Below, in pieces: positions 32,727 to 44,735 of a stretch of 64,000 bases of DNA (the stretch's first letter is position 1; each line of letters starts with the position of its first letter). This DNA comes from Sarcocystis neurona (Eukaryota; Apicomplexa; Conoidasida; Eucoccidiorida; Sarcocystidae), in assembly GCA_000727475.1 (NCBI GenBank), contig KL647320.1:1041072-1105071 (forward strand). The letters run 5' to 3'. The notes beneath the pieces are model-generated. The model saw only the letters and a list, made by a program, of their open reading frames with translations, was not told the origin of the DNA and ran no database searches. The position numbers and the translations under genes were made by a program.

Positions 32727-35700
32727 TCACCGGCGGTGTGGTCGACGCGTGTGTGACGCTGCTGCGTACATGGGAAAGGGCTGCGGCAGATTTCTGCCAG
32801 CGTCCTCTGGCACTGGGGAAACCTGCAGTCTTCGCCAGTCGGGCGGCGCGGGGCCTGCGTGAGCCGCCGGTGCCTCATGGTAGTGCCCGCTGCCGGCAGG
32901 AAATGGAGGAGACACGTACTGCAGCGACGGCCGTGGAGCAGCCTCTCCCACGTAGTAGCCGCTGCTGCGGTCGACCGCATGCGCATGCAAGCCTGGCGAC
33001 GGGTGGTGTCCCAGCTGCCCTGGGTAAACCCAAGGGGACACGCCCGAGGCGTGGGGAGCAGCATCTCGGGCAGGTGCTGCTGCTGCGAAATACTCACGCG
33101 CTGTCTGCTTCTCAACAAACGTGTGTCTGCCAGGAGAGGTCCGCCAGTGTCCTTGCTGCTGCTGCGCTGCTGCTGCTGCTGCTGCTGGCGAGGGGGAATG
33201 ACCAAACACTGCTCGTCGCTTCCTCTCGGGCCCTGCATCAGAGGGGAAGTCAGCGGGCCGCAGCAGCACAGGTCCTGGCGTGTGCGCATGCGTGTTGCTG
33301 CTTCCCATCGCGTGCGGATGGAAGAACGTCGAAGACGGCGGCAATATCTGGGAGAAGTGTAGATCTCCGCCTCGCGACCTTTCTACCAGCCCCGCCGTCA
33401 CTACTATTCCTGTGCCCGAGTCTTGTGCATGCGGCCAGGCGACGGACGGGTCCCAGCCGCCCGCATCACTCCCGCTTCCTCCGGCATGTCTTTCTCGGAG
33501 CCGTGATCCCTCCGCAGCAGCAGCAGCGGCGGTGACGCGGCGGCCACACGCAGGGTGCTGCTGCAGCTGCTGCGGACTGGCTCCGCGGTGTGCATGCGGT
33601 CCTCCCCGTAAAAAAGGTGTCTGCGGCAACGGCTCATCCTCTCCGAAGGTACAAACATTCTCACAGAAGTCACTTCCTTGTGCATGTCCCGAGCGCCAGC
33701 TCTTGGGTTCATCTGTCTTACCTGCTGCTCCAGCAGCTGGCCCAGGAGTGTAGGGATGGGCTCTGCGGGAAGTCCACTGCTCTCTTCCTCCGCGATCCAC
33801 AAATTCTTGCTGCTTCACAAAGCCCTGCCGGGTGCCAGCCCGCGTCCGCCCACTGCTCCTACGCGTGTGTTGCTGCTGCTGCTGCTCCTCCTCCTCCTGC
33901 AGGAGCAGTCGCGCGTCGTCTGCTGCCCGCCGTCCTGGGCTGCTCGGCGAGCGGCAGCGGCTGCTGCGCTGCCGACCGTCGATCGCGTATCGGCCTGAGG
34001 CAGCAGCAGCAGCGGCAGCAGGAGCAGCGGCACCGTACGGAGGAGGGGGAGGACAGCAACCTCGCGCCTCCTCTTCACCAGCAGCAGCTCGCAGCAGCGC
34101 TGCAGACGGCAAGTCGGTAGCGGACTCGTACGGCAGACCAGCAGCAGTAACGCCCAGCTGTTGCGCATGCAGACGGGGAGGAGGAAGGAAAGGACGCCCA
34201 AAAGGCGCGGCAGCAGCACGAGCCGCAGAAGCCCCACCAGCTGCGTGAGACCACGCCGCAGCAACAGCAGCAGCAGAATACCGGCCGCTGTGAGAATGAA
34301 GCGGCGGAGAGGGAGGGGGCGGAGGCACGCGTTCTCTTCTTGTTCTATGCGCAGGCGTCGACGCGCACGAAGAAGACTCTTCGTCCAAGCGGCGCCGCAC
34401 CTCGCGAGGCAGTTTCGCATAAAAAGCAGCAGCCTCTTCCCGCGACCATACGAAGTCGGGAAGAACATTTTGCTTTGCATGCGTGTCATACAAACTCACA
34501 GACATGCGCACAGACAAAGTGGCGTACCTGCAGCAGCAACAGCAGCGCCCCCATCAGCAGTGACACAGCAGCAAAAATAATGGCAGCACCAAGGCGGGTT
34601 GCAACAGAGAAGTCAGCGACGAGAAACCACATCAGCAGCACGGCAGGAACCATACTACCGAAAGCAAAGCCAAAACCAGCAGCGGGGGGAACAACAGCAA
34701 CAGTAGCACCGAAAACAGCAGCAACAGCAGCAGCAACAGCAGCAGCAACGGCAGCAGCAACAGCAGCAGCAAGGGGAGCAGCACCAGCAACAGCCGCGGT
34801 AACAGCAGCAGGCAGCGAGATCCGAGGCACCGTGCTTCCGAGAACGAATCAAAAGAAGCAGCAGTAGCAGCCGCAACGTACGAAGAGAGTGAGGGAGACC
34901 GGATGCAGCAGGGGAAATTGATAACGCTTCGAGACGCAATGATGAGCAGAAGGGAAAGAAGAAGCAGCACCACAACAGAGAAGGGGATACGGGGAAAGTG
35001 GGAAAGATGTAAATTGCTGCAGCAGCACCACGTGAAGGCAGAGAAGCCGCACTATCACAAATAAATGTGAAACACCCGCAACGACAAAAGTCGAAACGAG
35101 CGGCGGCAAAGGACGAAAAAACCGGACCTCCGCGTGAGGTGAGAGATGTAACAGCAGCTGCGGGCAACGTGGTATGACAGGATCGGCACGAAGACGAAAC
35201 AGCAGCAGGAGAAAAGGCAGAACATACAGGTGAAGAGAAACAGTCGTCGAAACGAAGGAGAACTAAGAAAGATACACTGCAAAAGACGTGAGAGGAACAG
35301 CAGCCACACCGGACAAGACAAAGGCGTACTGAGAAGCAGCAGCAGCAGCTGGAAGAGAAGCAGCAACACCAGCAAACGCAGTTGTGTAGGCAGAGTGTGG
35401 ACGGAAAGAAGCTCTGCTGCAGGACGAGGAACAGAGATGAAGCGGCACACGCCTGCGACGGGATGCGCGCGAAGCAACCGAACAGAAAAGTCTCGCGGAC
35501 ACGCTGCAGCGGCAGCAGCGAAGCAGAGCAGCAGCAGCAGCGAAGCAGAGCAGCAGCGGCGGCCCTGCAAGAGAGGCAGCCGTGCAGCAGCAAGGCGGAG
35601 ACACACGTCAAAGAGAGGAGACGGTAAAAGTCGTGAGGAGGGCTCGTCCCAACACATCGCACTCATGGACCGCGCATACACATACATATATACCTGTGTG

Positions 35701-36460
35701 TGTGTATATTGCTAGATTTATACATACATACACACGCTGACTTTTTGCGTACAAATCTCGGTGGTAGATATCTACGTATGTTCTTCTATATGCATGTATA
35801 TACGTGCGTGTGAGGTGTCTGTGGTGCAGCAGCCTCGCTTTACGCAGAAAAGGAGGAAAATTTGAGAAGCAGCAGATGAAGGAGAACAGCAAGAGACCGC
35901 CGAGGCACACACGAGAGAGACTGCAGCACGCCAGCCGCGCCTGCTCAAAGTTGCCTATATTCATGGATGCACATCTATACACATACATACACATATATAT
36001 ATATATGTAGCTGTCTCTTCTCTCCCTATATATATAAGGGTCTAGGTATATACAAGGAAGCTTGTACATATATACATGCATATATAGACATGTATGACAG
36101 ATGTATGTAAAGACTGATATACTCTAGCAGGTATACAACGAAGGTTCTACACATATATATGGTGTACATATATATATATATATATATATGACAGACGTAT
36201 GTGAAGATTGATACTCTATCTATGGGTCCACATAAGTAAGCCGTCCGAATAGAGGGGCGCAGATGCGCGAGACGAAGAAGGCCACATGCAGACGAAGAGG
36301 TCTCCATCCATAAAAGAGACACATAAAAGGAGATGAAAAAGGAACACATTCTGCGAAGACGCGAGGAAGGACCCCATCACCGGAAATTCAGTCGGTACGT
36401 CCACTGCAAATATATCAACTAATATACTTCTATGCGTTAACCACGTACACGTGGCCAACG

Positions 36461-36491
<31 letters not shown>

Positions 36492-36666
36492 GGGAGAGTC
36501 GGAGACAGATCTACAGGACGTATCTGCTATAAATATAACTACGTACACGTGGCCAGGAATATATATATATATGAGAAAGTGAGAAATTTTGATCTATAGG
36601 ACATATGTACTACAGATACATCAACTAATAGAGTTCTATGTATTAACTACGCACGCGTGACCGGGG

Positions 36667-36710
<44 letters not shown>

Positions 36711-39700
36711 ATATAGAAAGAGATGTATTTGTATATATATATATATATATGTAGATAGATTTACAGAGAGAGGGAAAGATATAAATCTCTCACACGTATA
36801 AACCATGTGTATATCAATCCATACGGTTACATATGTAGTATATCTACGCATGAGGGCATATATATATAAATATAAATTTCCGTGTGTAGGGGTTCATCCA
36901 CACACAGGTCCATATGCCATTAGTTACACATACCCGCACATGCACGTCTCTACAAATGTATAGAGGCCGAATCATAGATATACGTCGGTAATATATATGT
37001 TGAAAAAGAGACAAATACGTTTCTCGCGCGGCACACAGGAAGGAAAGGAATACGACAGCACGTACCCATCTTGTGCGGGTGCCCTGCCGCAGAGGAAGTG
37101 GCCGCGCCGCCCGCAACGGATGCAGCGGATGTACTGCAGGTCTGCAGGCAAAAACACGGCTGCTGCCTGCTGCTGCCGCAGTAGCCGGCGGCGGTCAGGA
37201 AGGCGCTCCGCAGAATGGCCGAAGTGGTACCGGAGCTGCAGCAGACATCCCCAGCACCACGAAAGCAGCAGCAGCAGCCACAGCAGATTGCACCGTCGCT
37301 GCTGTAGGTGCTGCCGACGGGGGGGCAGCAGCAGCTGCTGCTGCAGCAGCACGGCCAACGCAGCGACGCGCAGCAGCAACCCGGCGACGCGCGGCAGCAA
37401 CGCGTCCACGCGCAGCGGCCGGAGGCGCAGCAGCGCAGAGAACAGCAACAGGAGCACGCTCGGGAGCAGGAGCTGCACCTCGAGAAAAAGAAGCAGCAAC
37501 GGCAGCAGCACTACCAGCGGCAGAAGCACCGAGCCCACAGGACAGCAGGCGCAAAAGCAAACGCAGCACCCGCAGAGATAGGACAACATCGACCGGCACC
37601 AGGGCCAGCACGGGAGCAGCAGCAGCACAGAGGCAGCAACGGCAGGAGGACAGAGAAAGCGGCAGCGGCGTAGTCGCAGCACAGTAGCAGCAGAAGCAGA
37701 ACGACAGAGAAAGCGTCGCGGCACAAGAGACACTCAGAAGCAGCAGCAACAGCAGGAAAGGACAGGAAAACCGGAATAGAGCAGCAGGTGCAAAAGGTGA
37801 AATGCAGCAGCATGGCAGCATCAGCAGGATAACGACGCACCGTCGTAGGAGCAGCAGCCTAGCAGCAACAGCAGCTGCAGCAGCAGCAGCACCAGCACGA
37901 GCAGCAGCACCAGCACAAGCACCAGCACCGTCAGCGTAGCAGCAGCAGCAGCAGCAACACGGCAGCAACAGTACCAGCAGCAGCACTGCAGGAGCGGCAC
38001 TGCAGCAGCAGCATAGCAGCAGCATCGTCGCAGCGCCAAGAGGCGAAAAGTACCTGGAAGCGAGAATCGACGAGGTGACAGACAGGGCTTCGGAGGGCCT
38101 CCGTTTTGCTGCAGCTGCGATGCCCCTTCTCATAGCAGTGCTCACACCTGCTTTCTGTGACAGCAACACAGAGACACCTCAATACAACACACGCGAAGTT
38201 TTCTGTTGCACTTTCAGAAAGAAGCGAAGGTGACCACCAGCGCGGCTTCCTGTTGCGAAATTCCTTTCACGGATATAGACGGAGAGAGGAGGCGAAAAAG
38301 ACATACACCCATATATAGAGAGATAGATAGAGATACACACACATAGACACATATATATATATATATATAAAAGAGGACGAAAGGTCACTCAGCTGGAACA
38401 TATATTGACGTCGGGAGAAAGGGCAGGAAGGATACAAAGGGAGAAGAAAAGGAGGGCAGGTGTCCATATTTACATGTGGATTGCAGAGGCATCGGAGAGA
38501 AGAGGGACCCGTAGAGAAGCAGCAGACTGAATAGGTGGCCTCGCTTGGTGCAGCCGGAGCTGGAGTTCCCTCTACCAAAAATACATAAAAACACGAGCAA
38601 TAGCGACGTATATTAGCCTGCAGATCGTTTTCATATGTGAAAAGGATACAAGAAACGCAAGTCACAGAGAGCGTACGAGACGAGACAAAACGAGACGGAG
38701 ACGGGGACAACATGCCTGCACAGAGAGACACACACATACACACCGCGACAGACACACATATATGAAGATATATATATATGATACAAATGTAGCCGGATGA
38801 ATATACGTACATATAGATCGATGAAAACGGAAAGGACACATATATACATATATATACGTGCCCATACATATATATAGATACATACGACATATATATATAT
38901 GTATATACGTGTATGTATATGTGTATGTATATGTATACACGTGTCCATACGTATATGGATGGATACGGAAATGAAGGAAATACGGAAGAGAAATGGACGA
39001 ACACATTAAGAGGAGAAGAAGGGAGACGCGAAGAGGGAGGAGACGCGGACAGAACGGGGAGAGACGGAGGCGGAGACACGCCAGTTGTGAGCAGCAGGAG
39101 ACACGGGCCAGCGCCTTATACCCGGGCAGCTAATCCTTCCGTCGGCAGAGCGCGGGCAGGAAAGTCTGCCGCAGAAGTAGCAGATCGTTCTGCGCATTTG
39201 GTGCACGGTAAAGAGAAAGCTGTCGTGCGCCTGCAGCTCTGCCAGGCTCACAGACAACTGGCCGTCGTCCACGGCCACCGTCAGCACCTCGCCGACATTC
39301 GTCGTGCTGTCCTCCTCTTCTTCCTTCTGCTGCCGACCTCCCGTCTCTCCCCGCTCCTCGACCCCGACGCCAGCAGCCCGCAGAAACGAAGGCGCAGCCG
39401 CCTCAGAAGCAGCCACGGCGCCGAACGCGGCAGCAGCACCACCAGCAGCAGCAGTATCAGCAGCAGCAGCATCAGCAGCAGCAGCATCAGCAGCAGCAGC
39501 ATCAGCAGCAGCACCGCCAGCACCACCAGCAGCAGCAGCATCAGCAGCAGCAGCATCAGCAGCAGCAGCATCAGCAGCAGCAGCATCAGCAGCAGCAGCA
39601 TCAGCAGCAGCAGCATCAGCAGCAGCAGCATCAGCAGCACAGCCGCTGGTCTGTGTTGGAGTGGCGGAACACGGTGTATGCCCCCTTGCTTCTGCTGCTC

Positions 39701-41981
39701 CAGCAGCTCCAGCAGCAGGATCGCTTTGCCGCGCCGCACCAGCCGCGTCGTCGCATGGGGTGTTTTTTGACTCAGACTCTCGCGGCGATGTTGCCGTCGA
39801 ACAGTCCGCAGAAGACGCAGACACCTCTTCTTTCACTAAGACGTCGACGAGCTTCTTCTCTTCTGTAGTTGCCTCGTTGCATCTGGAAGAGGCGCGGATA
39901 CCCTCTGTTGCTGCGGAGAAAGAGTACCCATCGCCAGTAGCAACATTGGCGGTGACGCCTTCTGCTGCTGCTGCTGCTTGATTCACCGCAGCATTTCCTT
40001 CCGCTGCTTCTTTGTCTGTCTCCGTCGCGGTGTCTGCTCCAGCACCTGCTGCAGCACCTGCTGCAGAGACAGCAGCAGGTGTCGTCGCACGAGTTGCATC
40101 CTCTGTACCTGCCGTTGCTGCGCTGCTCACCCCCACATTCCCCTCTTCTCTCTCCTTTGTTGTTGCGTTCTCCTCCTTCCCCCAGGAATACGTGAGAGGG
40201 GACTGAGACAGTGTGGAACCGCTGCTGCTGCCGTCAGCAGCCGTCAACGGTCTCCCCTTTGTTTCTTTCGCTGCAAAAGCTTCCCCGGCTGCCGCGGTGG
40301 GCGTTGCATGTGACGTGTCTACGGTGCAAAAGGCTCCTGCTCCAGCTGCGGGGGATGCTGCGGCTGCATCAGAGCCGGCGACACTGCAGGAGGCCGCTGC
40401 AGCCTCTTCAGCAGCAGAGACACCTGCTGCAGCACCCGCAGCCGCCGCAGGACGCGAGTCCTCGGTGACGTCAGCAGCAGCTGGAACCTGTGCTGCTCGG
40501 TGGCTGGGCTTCGTCGCTGCTGCGGCCCCCGCCGCTGCCATCCGTCGCCTTCGCGCTGCTGCCGTGCGTCTCTCATTCATCGCCGCAACACCAGCAACAG
40601 CAGCAGGCGGCATACCTGGTGTTTTTGCCCCAAAGTAGCGGCGAGCCGACGCCGGCTGTTTTCTGCTGCGGACGCAGTTCACCCAGCCCGCCTGAAACGT
40701 CTTGTGTTCGTTCTGCTGGCCTGCGTGAATAATTTCTTGCAGCAAACCTAGCCGTAGCACCAGCTCATCCGCTTCGTCTACACCCTCCTCCCTTGCTGCT
40801 TCTTCCGCTTCCTCCCTGCGTCTTTTAGCGTCGCGGCAAACCTCCGCCTGCCGAGGCTGCTGCCGCTGCTGCAGCGGCGACGCGTCTTCGGCTGCCGCAC
40901 ACGCCTTGTTCTCTCTCTCTGCTGCTGCACCTGCGTCGGGCTCCGATGCTGCTGCAGCAGCAGCAGCACCGGCAGCAGTAGTTGCGGCACCTGCGGCAGC
41001 AGAAGCAGCAGCACGCTTCGCTGCAGGGGCTGTCTCGGCAGTTCTCTTCTCTCGCCTCGCAGCAGCCGCCGCCGCTCGTCCGGCTTTTGGGGTGACTTCC
41101 TCTCCTCCACTCCTCGCGCGTGTGGCTTCTCCCTCCGCGAGCGTCGGCTTCTTCCCTGCTCCTCTCCTCAATCTCTTCTGCTGCTGCGTCCGGTCGTCCG
41201 GCTGCTGCTCCTCCTCCTGCCGTCGCGGTCGCTTCGCTGCCAAAGCAGCAGCGGAGGAAGAACCTCGGGTGCACAGCGCCCCCAGCGCCAGCAGCCGTCT
41301 CTGCAGCCGCTGCTGCAACAGCAGATACACTTCCCCCAGGCTGTCGTCCTCGTACAACTTGCTCCACCGGGCCGCCTGCTCCGCTATGAGCACCGCTGCT
41401 CTGTTGCCGCGCCGCGGATCCCCTGAAGCAACAGCAGCAGCAGCAGTGTGAGACTGGCCACGTACGCGCTCTTCGCTTCCAGCAGCTCGGCTCGCCTGCA
41501 GCGTTCTCTCTGCCCCTGCTGCCGCAGCGTTGTTGTGGAGTTCTGCGTCTGCCAGAGGCAGGCAGAGAATCTCTGCCTCGAGCAGAGGGTCGCCTTCGGC
41601 CTCGACAACGAAAAAGTCTTCCTCATCGGCAACTGCTTCATGACGCTCCGCCGCTGCAGCAGCTGGCATGTCACTCGCCGACGCTGCAACAGCAGCAGCA
41701 GCAGCCGGCTTCTTGTCTCCTCCATCACCAGGACTGCTGGGAGACACTGCCTCCGAGGAAGCAGCAAACTCCCGAACGCCGCTACCTTCTCCACATGGGC
41801 CTGCTGCCGCTGGGTCAGCCCCTGGACGCAGATACGAAGCAGACAACGGAGCACGTTTCGGCAACGCGGAACGCGCCTGCAGCTGTCGACGAGGAGAAGA
41901 AAACCGATGAGACGCAGGGATGCTTCTGCCACTTCTCCCGTCTTCCCCGCCAGGGCTCCTGCTGCTGTCTGCCTCATCCAT
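32727..41981 (-). CDS. Zinc-knuckle (CX2CX4HX2C) protein, four exons (inferred)
   Basis: Likely nuclear RNA-binding factor. Inferred exons on the minus strand: 41981-39122, 38154-38054, 37133-37066 and 34527-32727, total 4830 nt (1609 residues). Phases match at every junction (1/1, 0/0, 2/2), donors are gg|gtataa, ccag|gtactt and gg|gtacgt, and all acceptors end in AG. The first ATG in frame is 41981 (MDEADSSRSPGGED). Exon 1 is Ala-rich, with charged helical patches (LVLRLGLLQEIIHAGQQN), a DAAAA repeat, and near its end TICYFCGRLSCPRSADGR. Exon 2 carries RCEHCYEKGHRSC and exon 3 YIRCIRCGRRGHFLCG: two tandem knuckles whose short H-X2-C ending differs from the common H-X4-C form. Exon 4 begins with ordinary sequence (VLPDFVWSREEAAAFYAKLP), then becomes Pro/Ala/Gln-rich. 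Tandem knuckles recall plant multi-knuckle proteins and TRAMP-type Air/ZCCHC7 proteins; this is a family resemblance only. Confidence 0.65.
34540..35620 (-). repeat. CTG-rich intron tract before exon 4 of the zinc-knuckle gene
   Basis: On the sense (minus) strand this is a long CTG/TTG/TCT-rich stretch leading to the acceptor gctgctgcag at 34528. On the plus strand it reads as CAG/CAA and gives artificial Gln/Ala/Thr frames. Same design as the introns of the coiled-coil gene. Confidence 0.6.
36415..36700. repeat. Degenerate tandem repeat, about 95-115 bp units, in intron 3
   Basis: Three diverged units begin near 36415, 36528 and 36621. Each has a caactaata / ttctatg / ttaacta part, then ac(g)tacacgtggcc or its variant gcacgcgtgacc, then a TA run. 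A second small repeat (gacaga(t/c)gtatgt(a/g)aaga) occurs just to the left at about 36095 and 36189. Non-coding, intronic. Confidence 0.7.
37066..37133 (-). CDS. Exon 3 of the zinc-knuckle gene (second knuckle)
   Basis: 68-nt exon, acceptor cctgcag at 37134, donor gg|gtacgt at 37065. It encodes YIRCIRCGRRGHFLCG followed by RAPAQDG. The exon sits directly downstream, on the sense strand, of a CTG-rich intron tract (plus-strand CAG, 37140-38040). An acceptor 8 nt earlier would lose the knuckle frame if exon 2 is used. Confidence 0.55.
38054..38154 (-). CDS. Exon 2 of the zinc-knuckle gene (first knuckle)
   Basis: 101-nt exon between acceptor tgtcacag and donor cttccag|gtac. With one nucleotide carried over from exon 1 it encodes 34 residues including CEHCYEKGHRSC. 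Another minus-strand frame here reads Ala/Arg-rich, and a plus-strand frame (EKYLEARIDEVTDRASEGLR) also looks coding-like, so transcript evidence is needed. I prefer the minus reading because it supplies a metal-binding motif with exact phase agreement on both sides. Confidence 0.55.
39447..39645 (-). repeat. 15-bp DAAAA-coding repeat in exon 1
   Basis: On the sense strand a 15-base unit (gat gct gct gct gct) repeats about 11 times in two blocks separated by a Gly/Ala spacer, encoding Asp-Ala4 repeats. It is an in-frame expansion of the common trinucleotide run in this genome and is probably polymorphic between isolates. Confidence 0.9.
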
Positions 41982-43239
41982 ATTGGCTGCAACAGCAAGA
42001 GTTCCGCCGTCTCGCTGCTGGGACTGCTCTGCCTTCCGCAGAGAGAAACACAGAGAGAAGCCGCTGGAGCACAGCAAGAGACACGGAGGGGAGGAGACGG
42101 AGACGGAGACACGGAGACGCGGCGGGACGATCACCAAATGAGTGCTGCTCTCTTGCGCGCGTTGTGTCACTGCCGCTGTCGCTGCTGCTCAAGCTCAGAA
42201 AGCGCAGCTGAAGGACCGATTGTTCCTGTGCTGCTGCTTCTGTTGTTGTTTAATCTCGGAGTTAACTTTTGCTGCTGCTTCTGCTGCCGCTTCTATTCAT
42301 AAACGGCGGAACAGCGCCATTGCTGCTGCTGCTGCTGCGCGTGGTGTCCTTTCTCCGCTGTGGGGCAGTCTGCGCCGCTTCTCCTGCTGCTGCTTCCCCT
42401 TCTTCCAGACGCACGAGCTGCTGTTAGTGGCACTGCGAGAGCAGCCTGTGTTGCTGCTGTTGACCTTTCTGCCTCTGCGGCACTTTAAATCCCCTCGCCT
42501 TCGCACATGACCACAAGAAACAAAGAGAGCCGAGAAACTGGAAGGGGAGAAAAAAGAGAAGCTTCTTCGATCGGTCAACGTACAACAAGGCACCTCTGTA
42601 TCATCACGTTAAGCACGTCTACGCACCCGCTATAGCCACTTGTATATATATATATATGTGTAGATATAGACATACGGAAAGAAATAGAGGTACGTATATC
42701 TATGTATATATATGCATACATGGCGCGGCCAGCGAGGAGGTTGCCGGAATATATGCAGAGGCGCACCGACGAGGGCATGCAGCAGATATGACAATCTTGT
42801 TTTCCACTTCACGCTCACATATACGTAGACGTATGTTCAGGACGGAGCTACACCACCGATTAGCACTTGCCCATGTCTCATATATATATATGTATATACA
42901 TACATATGAGTGTGTAGGTATATGTATGTGTACGCACGCACTTAACAGAAAAAGTGACTGGTGAGTTGTCAATTATTTGCCGTACGGGTAATATACAGCT
43001 CCCGCAGTGAAGAAGTTGTACCCGTGCGCGATGGCCACCATAATTGGCAGTGGAGAAGATGTAGACAACGCGGAATGCACGGCACCACACTGCACCCGTT
43101 TTTTCAACGGAGTTGAGGCGGCGCAGTTGCGTGGAAAATTAGTCGTGGAACGTATTTCCTTTAGACAGAAGTGAAAGCTCGTCCTACAGCAGATCCCTCA
43201 CCGCAGACGGGAAAAACGGAGCCGAGGTCTCCAGGACTA
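41982..43239. other. Upstream region of the zinc-knuckle gene; repeat-rich to repeat-poor boundary
   Basis: From 41982 to about 42460 the minus strand is CAG-rich and may be 5' UTR. From 42600 to 42930 there are TA/CATA microsatellites. After about 43000 no trinucleotide run is seen for the rest of the window. No open frame here has a recognisable domain. Confidence 0.45.
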
Positions 43240-43247
43240 TTCAGGAA

Positions 43248-43532
43248 ATGCGGACAAAAGTGACAACAAAAGATTCATATACGCTAGCTCGCGACGCGAA
43301 GTCTGAACGGTTTCTGCAAGAGTTGTACGGCATGCATTGTCCCATTCTGAAGATGGCCCGGTCGGGTGCTTCTCGTTTCATGAAGGATAAAGCCTGCATG
43401 TTCCCTCTTCGTCCGACTTTCAAATGCCCTGGAAAAAGGCAGGAGATACCGGCGATAATAATGGTGAGACATTCACACGTGCGGACACCTACTAGCGTCG
43501 TCACGTCTTGGTGTGGAACTCGCGTAAGGTAA
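43248..43532 (+). pseudogene. Reverse transcriptase N-terminal fragment
   Basis: The frame reads RTKVTTKDSYTLARDAKSE and, 30 residues on, ARSGASRFMKDKACMF. This resembles the gypsy-type block (N-x-VT-x-KD-x-Y-PLP-R, then LDL-x-SG) with the catalytic LDL step degraded. It is followed by nothing alignable until 44.1 kb, so part of the RT is lost or scrambled. Confidence 0.45.
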
Positions 43533-44143
43533 ATAAGACTCCTACGAAAGGGAAAAAAACTAACTGCCGGTCAATGCCGACGCAGCCTGAGGAAGAAGGA
43601 TACCGCATTTCCTCCACCACTGCAAGTGGAAAGACGAAAAAAGACGCTATCCAACCCGGCGGTACATATACCTGGATGGACACATGGATACAAACAGACA
43701 TGTAGCGAGTAAACCTGTAGGTCTACCCACCTACGGAGAAGTGCGTACATGCGCGTAGGCGTGTACAAAAATGAGACGGAGATGATACACACCTCCTAGG
43801 TCTGCAGCTGGGTTTTCAGAGGACCTCATGGTCTTATTTCGGGACTTGTTGATCGTGAATAGAGGCGGGGAGTAACAACGGCCTTGCACAAAACGCGGCA
43901 CTGCATGCGCCGCGTTTTGGTGTACGCGGTTTATGGTGCCGCCCGGTGGAAGGTGGGTGTCGCAGCCGCCAGATGATGCGAAGCAGGACCCTTTTGTGTT
44001 ACCAGAAATGATATTTCTGCACTTCTCATGCAAGGTGTGTGGTCCTGTGAAGCGGTGTGCCAACGCGAGTTCCTGGCAGGAAACTCTACGCTGGCATCCA
44101 CCTGGTAGAGCAGCACGCCTCTCGCCATTACGGGTAAACAAGT

Positions 44144-44368
44144 GTGAGTTCACGGCCAATACGTGTGTTCCCGCGTTTAATTATTAACAAGACGCCTTTC
44201 ACTACTGTGGTACAGCAAGAGGTATCTAGGTCAGAAATTTTTGTCCCGACCTTTCTAGGGATGTCCACCGCCTTAACTTCGTTCACATGCGTAGTGTATC
44301 TCATGACGCGGTTTCTTCTAGAACTCTTGCTCCCTCAAGGCTACTTCAAAGGCAGCGGCAGCAAGTGA
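44144..44368 (+). pseudogene. Reverse transcriptase core fragment with ruined active site
   Basis: SEIFVPTFLGMSTAL followed by TCVVYLMTRFLLELL resembles the F-x-PFGL-x-x-AP block and the VVYLDD block of gypsy-type RT. The two aspartates expected after YL are replaced (YLMT). The spacing between blocks is shorter than normal, so an internal piece is deleted. Confidence 0.4.
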
Positions 44369-44525
44369 AAGGCGGCAGCAGCAGACTGCGGCTGTGACAG
44401 AACAGGCTCTTTGTGCAGCGTTCTTACATGTTGTGCTCAATTTTGCACGCGACCCACCGACGAAAAAGAGCTGCAAAGAATTGGGCTAATGCCATCGCAC
44501 TTCACTGCAGCACTGCAGGAACCTG

Positions 44526-44735
44526 GTGCACACTGATGATGCTTATGTTGCGTGTGCCAGGGTGGCAACTTCATTATCTGCGTTGCTATATTTGACACCT
44601 CAGCTGCAGTTGCCGGCTGCTACTATTCATGTGCTGCCGCTGCTTGGAGGAAATCTTGAGCGAAGAAGAGTTCTAGAAGCAGTATGCTATATTCCGTTGA
44701 CGGACGATAATAGCCTACTGTGGTTTTTCCTGTAA
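44526..44735 (+). pseudogene. RNase H-like fragment
   Basis: Begins MHTDDAYVACA, like the HTDAS-x-x-G entry of gypsy RNase H, and has LERRRVLEAVCYI at the position of the RE-x-LAVV block. Located directly after the RT fragment, as expected in pol. Weak on its own; the order of neighbours is the main support. Confidence 0.35.

Noticed and set aside
34655..35687. Long Leu/Cys-rich minus frames (up to 335 codons) resembling multi-span membrane proteins.
   Set aside because: They are translations of CTG-rich intron sequence. Leu and Cys runs come from CTG/TGC repeats, with no normal loops or charged boundaries.
37195..38169. A 324-codon minus frame, Ala/Leu/Cys-rich, and matching plus Gln/Ala/Arg frames.
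   Set aside because: Trinucleotide shadows inside intron 2 of the zinc-knuckle gene. Only the short exons with CX2CX4HX2C motifs have phase-consistent splice sites.
38040..38220. Plus-strand frame EKYLEARIDEVTDRASEGLR followed by a hydrophobic stretch, as a small gene.
   Set aside because: No ATG or acceptor defines it, and the minus-strand exon over it has a metal-binding motif and exact phase agreement. Kept only as an alternative.
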